From Planctomycetota bacterium (GTDB lineage: Bacteria > Planctomycetota > Planctomycetia > Pirellulales > Pirellulaceae), in assembly GCA_963204915.1 (NCBI GenBank), contig CAUJHS010000111.1, positions 1 through 59,638 on the forward strand: a DNA stretch of 59,638 nt. The letters run 5' to 3'. The notes below the pieces were generated by a model. It was given only the letters and a program-made list of their open reading frames with translations. It was not told the DNA's origin and made no database searches. Both the position numbers and the translations under genes were made by a program. Position 1 is the first letter of the stretch, and each line of letters begins with the position of its first letter. This document shows, piece by piece, positions 56,389 to 59,638 of the stretch.

Positions 56389-57543
56389 ATGCGAGTGGCC
56401 CATGTGATTACGCGAATGATTATCGGCGGGGCGCAGGAGAACACTCTGTACACCTGCCTCGACTTGCTGCGCCTCTACGGCGACGACGTGCTGCTGGTCA
56501 CGGGACCACAAACCGGCCCGGAGGGGAGCCTTTTGGAACGAGCGAAAGAGCAGGGGGTTCCGCTGCGCATTCTTCCTTCCCTACGCCGGGCCATCAACCC
56601 CTGGCATGAGGTGCAAGGCTACCGCGAGATCAAGCAGGCCCTGCGCGACTTTCGCCCCGACGTAGTTCATACGCACAGCGCTAAAGGGGGCATTCTCGGC
56701 CGAACTGCGGCGCATGCGTTGGGCGTATCGGCGATTGTGCATACCGTGCATGGGGCGCCGTTCTATCCTTATCAGAATGTCGCCGCTCGAACCACCTATC
56801 GCGCTTGCGAACGTTTCGCTGCGAGCCGCTGCCATGCCTTGATTAGCGTCGCCGATGCGATGACTGACTTGATGGTCGAGGCCGGCGTGGCCCCGCGCGA
56901 GAAGTTCACCACCATTTACAGCGGCATGGAAGTCGAGCCGTTTCTGGCGGCCGACGAGCACCGGGCGGAAGTCCGCCGCGAGTTCGGCTTCGCCGACGAG
57001 CACGTGGTCATTGGCAAGATCGCCCGGCTATTTCATCTCAAGGGGCACGAGTACGTGATCCAGGCCGCGGCGCCGGTGATCGCCCGCTATCCGCAAACGC
57101 ATTTCCTGTTCGTGGGGAACGGCATTTTGCGCGAGGCGTTGGAGCGACAGATCGCCGCGGCAGGGCTGAGCGGCCATTTTCACTTTGCGGGGCTTGTGCC
57201 GCCGGCCCGGATTCCGTCGCTTCTGGGGGCCATGGATGTGCTGGTGCATGCGAGCTTGCGTGAGGGCCTGGCGCGGGCCTTGCCGCAAGCGCTGATTGCC
57301 GGCAAGCCGGTGATTAGTTACGACGTGGACGGCGCCCGCGAGGTGGTGCTGCCGGAGGCGACCGGGTTTTTGCTGCCGCCGAAAAGTATCGAGCCGATGA
57401 CCGCCGCGCTGTGCGAACTAGTGGCCGACGCCGAGTTGCGGCGGCGGCTAGGGCAGGAGGGGCGCGCTCGCTTCGCCGAACGCTTCCGGCACGAGACCAT
57501 GACCCGGCAAATCCGCGCTCTGTACGAATGCCTGCTGGGGTGA
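56389..57543 (+). CDS. Glycosyltransferase family 4 (GT-B fold)
   Basis: Cytoplasmic or membrane-associated sugar transferase, 384 residues. N-terminal acceptor domain: MRVAHVITRMIIGGAQENTL and RPDVVHTHSAKGGILGRTAA. C-terminal donor domain: VVIGKIARLFHLKGHEYVIQ, THFLFVGNGILREALE, then the nucleotide-sugar block DVLVHASLREGLARALPQAL and PVISYDVDGAREVV. The Glu of the family EX7E-type motif is in SLREGLARALPQAL. It probably builds a cell-surface polysaccharide or glycolipid; the sugar is unknown. The ATG at 56389 is used instead of an in-frame GTG at 56341 that would add a Cys/His-rich leader out of keeping with the family. Confidence 0.88.
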   Translation: MRVAHVITRMIIGGAQENTLYTCLDLLRLYGDDVLLVTGPQTGPEGSLLERAKEQGVPLRILPSLRRAINPWHEVQGYREIKQALRDFRPDVVHTHSAKGGILGRTAAHALGVSAIVHTVHGAPFYPYQNVAARTTYRACERFAASRCHALISVADAMTDLMVEAGVAPREKFTTIYSGMEVEPFLAADEHRAEVRREFGFADEHVVIGKIARLFHLKGHEYVIQAAAPVIARYPQTHFLFVGNGILREALERQIAAAGLSGHFHFAGLVPPARIPSLLGAMDVLVHASLREGLARALPQALIAGKPVISYDVDGAREVVLPEATGFLLPPKSIEPMTAALCELVADAELRRRLGQEGRARFAERFRHETMTRQIRALYECLLG

Positions 57544-57557
57544 AGGCAGAAACCAAA

Positions 57558-57570
57558 GCAGGGCAGGGGA
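57558..57570 (+). repeat. GCAGGGCAGGGGA dispersed repeat, copy 3
   Basis: Fourteen bases after the glycosyltransferase stop; followed by GTTGTGTCGATTTGTCGATG, shared in part with copy 2. Confidence 0.7.
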
Positions 57571-57697
57571 GTTGTGTCGATTTGTCGATGAGCCCATCTA
57601 CGATGAATCGTGTCTCGTTGTGGTTCGATAATGGGTGCGATAGCATCAACCGCCACGCGCTCGCATGGGGCTCCCACCTCAAGTACCGGCGCCGAAC

Positions 57698-57729
57698 AAA
57701 CCTTGGGCTAGCCTAGGAGCGGCTGATGG
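57698..57729. repeat. REP-like palindrome (diverged)
   Basis: AAACCTTGGGCTAGCC then TAGGAGCGGCTGATGG, matching the degraded element at 54689 in its TAGGAGC end. Confidence 0.45.
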
Positions 57730-57907
57730 CGATTGAGTCCCATGCACGCACGACCCGTGGTTGTTTCGCGTTTCACTTGGAAAGGCTTTACGGTAAAATT
57801 GATTGTGGGGAGATGACTTGTCCGTAAAACTCTTCCTGCGAAACTCTTAAAACCGGCGGGCGCTTGGCTCGTGTTGTTTCTGAACCTTTGCGACGGTTGG
57901 AATTCCT

Positions 57908-58822
57908 GTGGCTACTGGCAGCGATTATGTTGGACCGTACCGGTTGATCCGTCAGTTGAACTCGGGCCTTCGGATGCAGGTGTGGGAAGCCAAGAAAGAC
58001 GGCGACCCCGAACGCGTGGTGGTCAAGGTGATTAACGATCGCTTCCGGCACGACAAAGAGCAGCTCACCCACTTGAAGCACGAGTACGAAGTGGGCAAGG
58101 AACTGCACAACCCGCATGTGATCAACATTCGCGAGTTGAACACCGTGGGCGACATCGCCTACCTGGTTATGGATTTCTTCGACGCGCTCAACCTGAAACA
58201 ATTGTTGTGGCAGGGAGAAAAGTGGGTCATCGTCGAGCTGCCCACAATTATCAAGAACATGGGCGAGGGGTTGGCCTACCTGCACCGCAAGGGCTGGGTG
58301 CATCGCGATATCAAGCCCGACAACTATCTGTGCAACCGGCAGGCGGAAACCAAGCTGATCGACTTCTCCATCGCCGTGAAGATCAAACGAAGCAAGGGCC
58401 TAGGCGCGATGCTAGGCATGCGCGAGAAAGTGCAGGGGACCCGCAGTTATATGTCGCCCGAGCAGATTCGCGGCGAGAACCTGGACGAGCGGTCTGATGT
58501 GTACTCGTTCGGTTGCATGTTGTTCCAACTCGTGGGCGGCAAAATGCCGTACACCGGGGTGAACGCCGACGACCTGCTCAAGAAGCACCTGACCGCGCCC
58601 ATCCCCACGCTGCTGTCGTACAATTCGGATGTGCATCCGGACTTCGCGAACCTGGTAGCGCGCATGATGAGCAAGACCAAAGACAAGCGCCCCGAGAACA
58701 TGACCATGTTCCTGCGCGAGTTCGAGCAGACGCGCATGTACCAGACCGGCAAGACGCCCACGCTGGAAATGCTGGAAGCCGCCGAGAAAGCCGGCAAACC
58801 CAAACGCATCACGTTCGAATAA
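57908..58822 (+). CDS. Divergent Ser/Thr protein kinase with DFS motif
   Basis: PknB-like kinase domain only, 304 residues from a GTG start, no membrane helix. Present: the ATP lysine K40 (RVVVKVIND), the catalytic loop H132-R-D134-I-K-P-D-N139 and the activation-segment end GTRSYMSPEQ (about 177-186), with DVYSFGCMLFQLV after it. Altered: the glycine loop reads LNSGLRMQVW without GxGxxG, and the magnesium-binding DFG is D152-F-S154. The Asp is kept, so activity is possible but nucleotide binding is likely unusual. The last ~35 residues are a Lys/Glu-rich tail (LEMLEAAEKAGKPKRITFE). A partial copy of the gene's 3' end lies about 600 bases downstream. Confidence 0.87.
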   Translation: MATGSDYVGPYRLIRQLNSGLRMQVWEAKKDGDPERVVVKVINDRFRHDKEQLTHLKHEYEVGKELHNPHVINIRELNTVGDIAYLVMDFFDALNLKQLLWQGEKWVIVELPTIIKNMGEGLAYLHRKGWVHRDIKPDNYLCNRQAETKLIDFSIAVKIKRSKGLGAMLGMREKVQGTRSYMSPEQIRGENLDERSDVYSFGCMLFQLVGGKMPYTGVNADDLLKKHLTAPIPTLLSYNSDVHPDFANLVARMMSKTKDKRPENMTMFLREFEQTRMYQTGKTPTLEMLEAAEKAGKPKRITFE

Positions 58823-58823
58823 G

Positions 58824-58836
58824 GCAGGGCAGGGGA
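58824..58836 (+). repeat. GCAGGGCAGGGGA dispersed repeat, copy 4
   Basis: Starts one base after the kinase stop codon and forms part of the duplicated segment described at 58805. Confidence 0.75.
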
Positions 58837-58902
58837 GCAGCGTGCGGCGTGTGTCACGCGAGTGTGGCGCACTCCCAACAACGCAACACGTCGTGGGAAA
58901 AT

Positions 58903-58927
58903 AGCCGTTGGCTAACAGCCAACGGTT
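58903..58927. repeat. REP-like palindrome
   Basis: AGCCGTTGGCTA-ACAGCCAACGGTT, a near-perfect palindrome with an 11-base arm (CCGTTGGCT / AGCCAACGG core). Identical to the element at 59539, including the GGGAAAAT before it. Confidence 0.8.
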
Positions 58928-58982
58928 CCAGGTGCGACACGCGACGCTCTCGCGAACGGCGCTTGTCGCCGGGCGTAGTGTC

Positions 58983-59327
58983 CTAATTTGAAATCCTTAT
59001 TAATTCCATCGTTGGCGGCCTTCGAAAATCATGATGTGCGGTCATAATCGTGGCATAATACGTCGCAATCGCGAACCAACCGAGAAGAAGCACGATCGCG
59101 CCGATTACCATCCCGCGTAGCGGCTTTCTGAAGAGATTGCCGATCGCGAAACCAAGTGTTGCTGCGGCGGCGATCTTGGTGGAAAAAAACAACATAAACG
59201 AAAGGTTGGTCGCCCCTTCGCCTGGCAGCGGAAGCAGGAACAAGGTTACGGCAATGCAAAACAGAGTGACGAAAACCATTAAGCGGGCCAAGCCAAACTG
59301 AAACGCCGGTTTGTTTTGGTCGCTCAT
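58983..59327 (-). CDS. Small three-helix membrane protein, unknown function
   Basis: Protein of 114 residues with helices at about 13-36 (LARLMVFVTLFCIAVTLFLL), 41-66 (LSFMLFFSTKIAAAATLGFA) and 72-95 (GMVIGAIVLLLGWFAIATYY). The N-terminus begins MSDQNKPAFQFGLARLM, a pattern (FQFGLARLM) known from planctomycete short membrane proteins. It is AT-richer than its neighbours. It lies on the minus strand between the two copies of a duplicated intergenic segment, so it may have arrived with that rearrangement (inference). Confidence 0.7.
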   Translation of the reverse strand: MSDQNKPAFQFGLARLMVFVTLFCIAVTLFLLPLPGEGATNLSFMLFFSTKIAAAATLGFAIGNLFRKPLRGMVIGAIVLLLGWFAIATYYATIMTAHHDFRRPPTMELIRISN

Positions 59328-59408
59328 GCCGACATTCTACGGCGCAACCGCGGCGCGCGAAAACGCCTCGCCAAAGCGCCAGGGCGTTTTGCTTGACGAC
59401 TACATCGC

Positions 59409-59459
59409 CGCATCACGTTCGAGTAAAGCAGGGCAGGGGAGCGGCGTGCGCCGTGTGTC
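59409..59459 (+). repeat. Partial duplicate of the kinase gene's 3' end
   Basis: This 51-base stretch matches 58805-58855 at 47 positions, including the last codons of the kinase (Arg-Ile-Thr-Phe-Glu) and the stop codon. The upstream kinase coding sequence is absent here, so this is a fragment. Confidence 0.75.
59428..59440 (+). repeat. GCAGGGCAGGGGA dispersed repeat, copy 5
   Basis: Exact copy inside the duplicated segment, five bases after the relic stop codon. Confidence 0.75.
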
Positions 59460-59538
59460 GTATGTCACGCGAGAGTGCCAGAAACCACTCCTAGAGCGAG
59501 TGGACCACTCTCCGCAACACACCACGCCTTGGGAAAAT

Positions 59539-59563
59539 AGCCGTTGGCTAACAGCCAACGGTT
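59539..59563. repeat. REP-like palindrome
   Basis: Identical over 25 bases to the element at 58903. Confidence 0.8.
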
Positions 59564-59599
59564 GTTGGGGCGAGGGCGCCTGAGCCACGGGAGTTGAAG

Positions 59600-59625
59600 A
59601 ACCGTTGGCTGTTATCCAACGGCTA
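59600..59625. repeat. REP-like palindrome, opposite orientation
   Basis: AACCGTTGGCTGTTATCC followed by AACGGCTA, nearly the reverse complement of the element at 59539, 36 bases beyond it; the two could pair in one long hairpin. Confidence 0.75.
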
Positions 59626-59638
59626 TGCGCGCACGACC

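Larger units (their letters stand above)
57544..57907. other. Intergenic region with repeats, upstream of the kinase gene
   Basis: Region of 364 bases. It has a GCAGGGCAGGGGA repeat (57558-57570) and a REP-like element (57698-57729). The kinase promoter presumably lies at 57730-57907; no convincing -35/-10 pair was identified. Confidence 0.5.
59328..59638. other. Repeat-rich intergenic end of the window
   Basis: No gene is seen to the window's end. It holds a second copy of the kinase 3'-end segment (59409-59459), GCAGGGCAGGGGA repeat copy 5 and two REP-like palindromes. Confidence 0.6.

Noticed and set aside
58805-59563. Insertion sequence
   Set aside because: No transposase frame or flanking target duplication was seen; the segment looks like a local duplication with REP-like elements.

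Overview
The window looks like a chromosomal segment of a planctomycete, probably of the Pirellulales type. The main indicators are the DUF1549/DUF1553, PPC-type and DUF1501 gene trio, a DUF1559 protein with a zinc ribbon, a DUF4912 protein with a Rho-N-like head, short membrane proteins with an N-terminal ENPYESP-type motif, Tat signals of the MNRRHFLS type, and frequent GTG/TTG starts with weak Shine-Dalgarno sites. This placement is inferred from gene families; no rRNA is present to confirm it.

Layout. (1) 1-6370, plus strand: the end of an SLC13-type permease, two AbgT-family transporters, an M20-type peptidase, a DUF1269 protein and a serine-dependent glutaminase. They read as one operon for uptake and hydrolysis of glutamate/glutamine conjugates or small peptides. 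(2) 6583-13843, minus strand: secreted FAD-dependent oxidoreductase, LamG-like protein, Tat-targeted pyruvyl-transferase-like protein, beta-barrel-like outer-membrane protein and a COMT-type O-methyltransferase. (3) 13898-18066: two-repeat M16 peptidase, tRNA-Leu(UAG) on the plus strand, and a secreted NTF2-like protein. (4) 18174-27378, minus strand: a tightly packed seven-gene operon with three cobalamin-domain-type radical SAM proteins, an alpha/beta-hydrolase-like protein, a Rieske non-haem iron oxygenase, a cytochrome P450 and a membrane fatty-acid-desaturase-like enzyme. This is the best candidate for an undescribed biosynthetic system. (5) 27837-33818, minus strand: the DUF1549/1553 - TIG/PPC - DUF1501 trio. 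(6) 34018-35403: DUF4912 protein. (7) 36169-45344, plus strand: a complete F-type ATP synthase operon in the order atpZ/I, I-like, B, E, F, H, A, DUF4870, G, D, C, with a DUF4870 gene inserted and signal-peptide-like N-termini on subunits c and b. (8) 45509-59638: smaller transcription units, namely a Pro-rich surface protein, clpX, a KDPG/KHG aldolase, DUF1559, DUF1801, a GT4 glycosyltransferase, a divergent Ser/Thr kinase and several small membrane proteins.

The intergenic DNA from about 44.8 kb rightwards differs from the left side. It carries paired hairpins, REP-like palindromes, a GCAGGGCAGGGGA dispersed repeat that sits just after stop codons, and a partial duplication of the kinase gene's 3' end. 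I saw no CRISPR array, insertion sequence, prophage gene, riboswitch or rRNA.

All functional calls are read from translated motifs and gene context only; no database search was possible. Start codons were moved inward from the longest possible reading frame where a paralogue, overlap, ribosome-binding site or signal peptide supported it.
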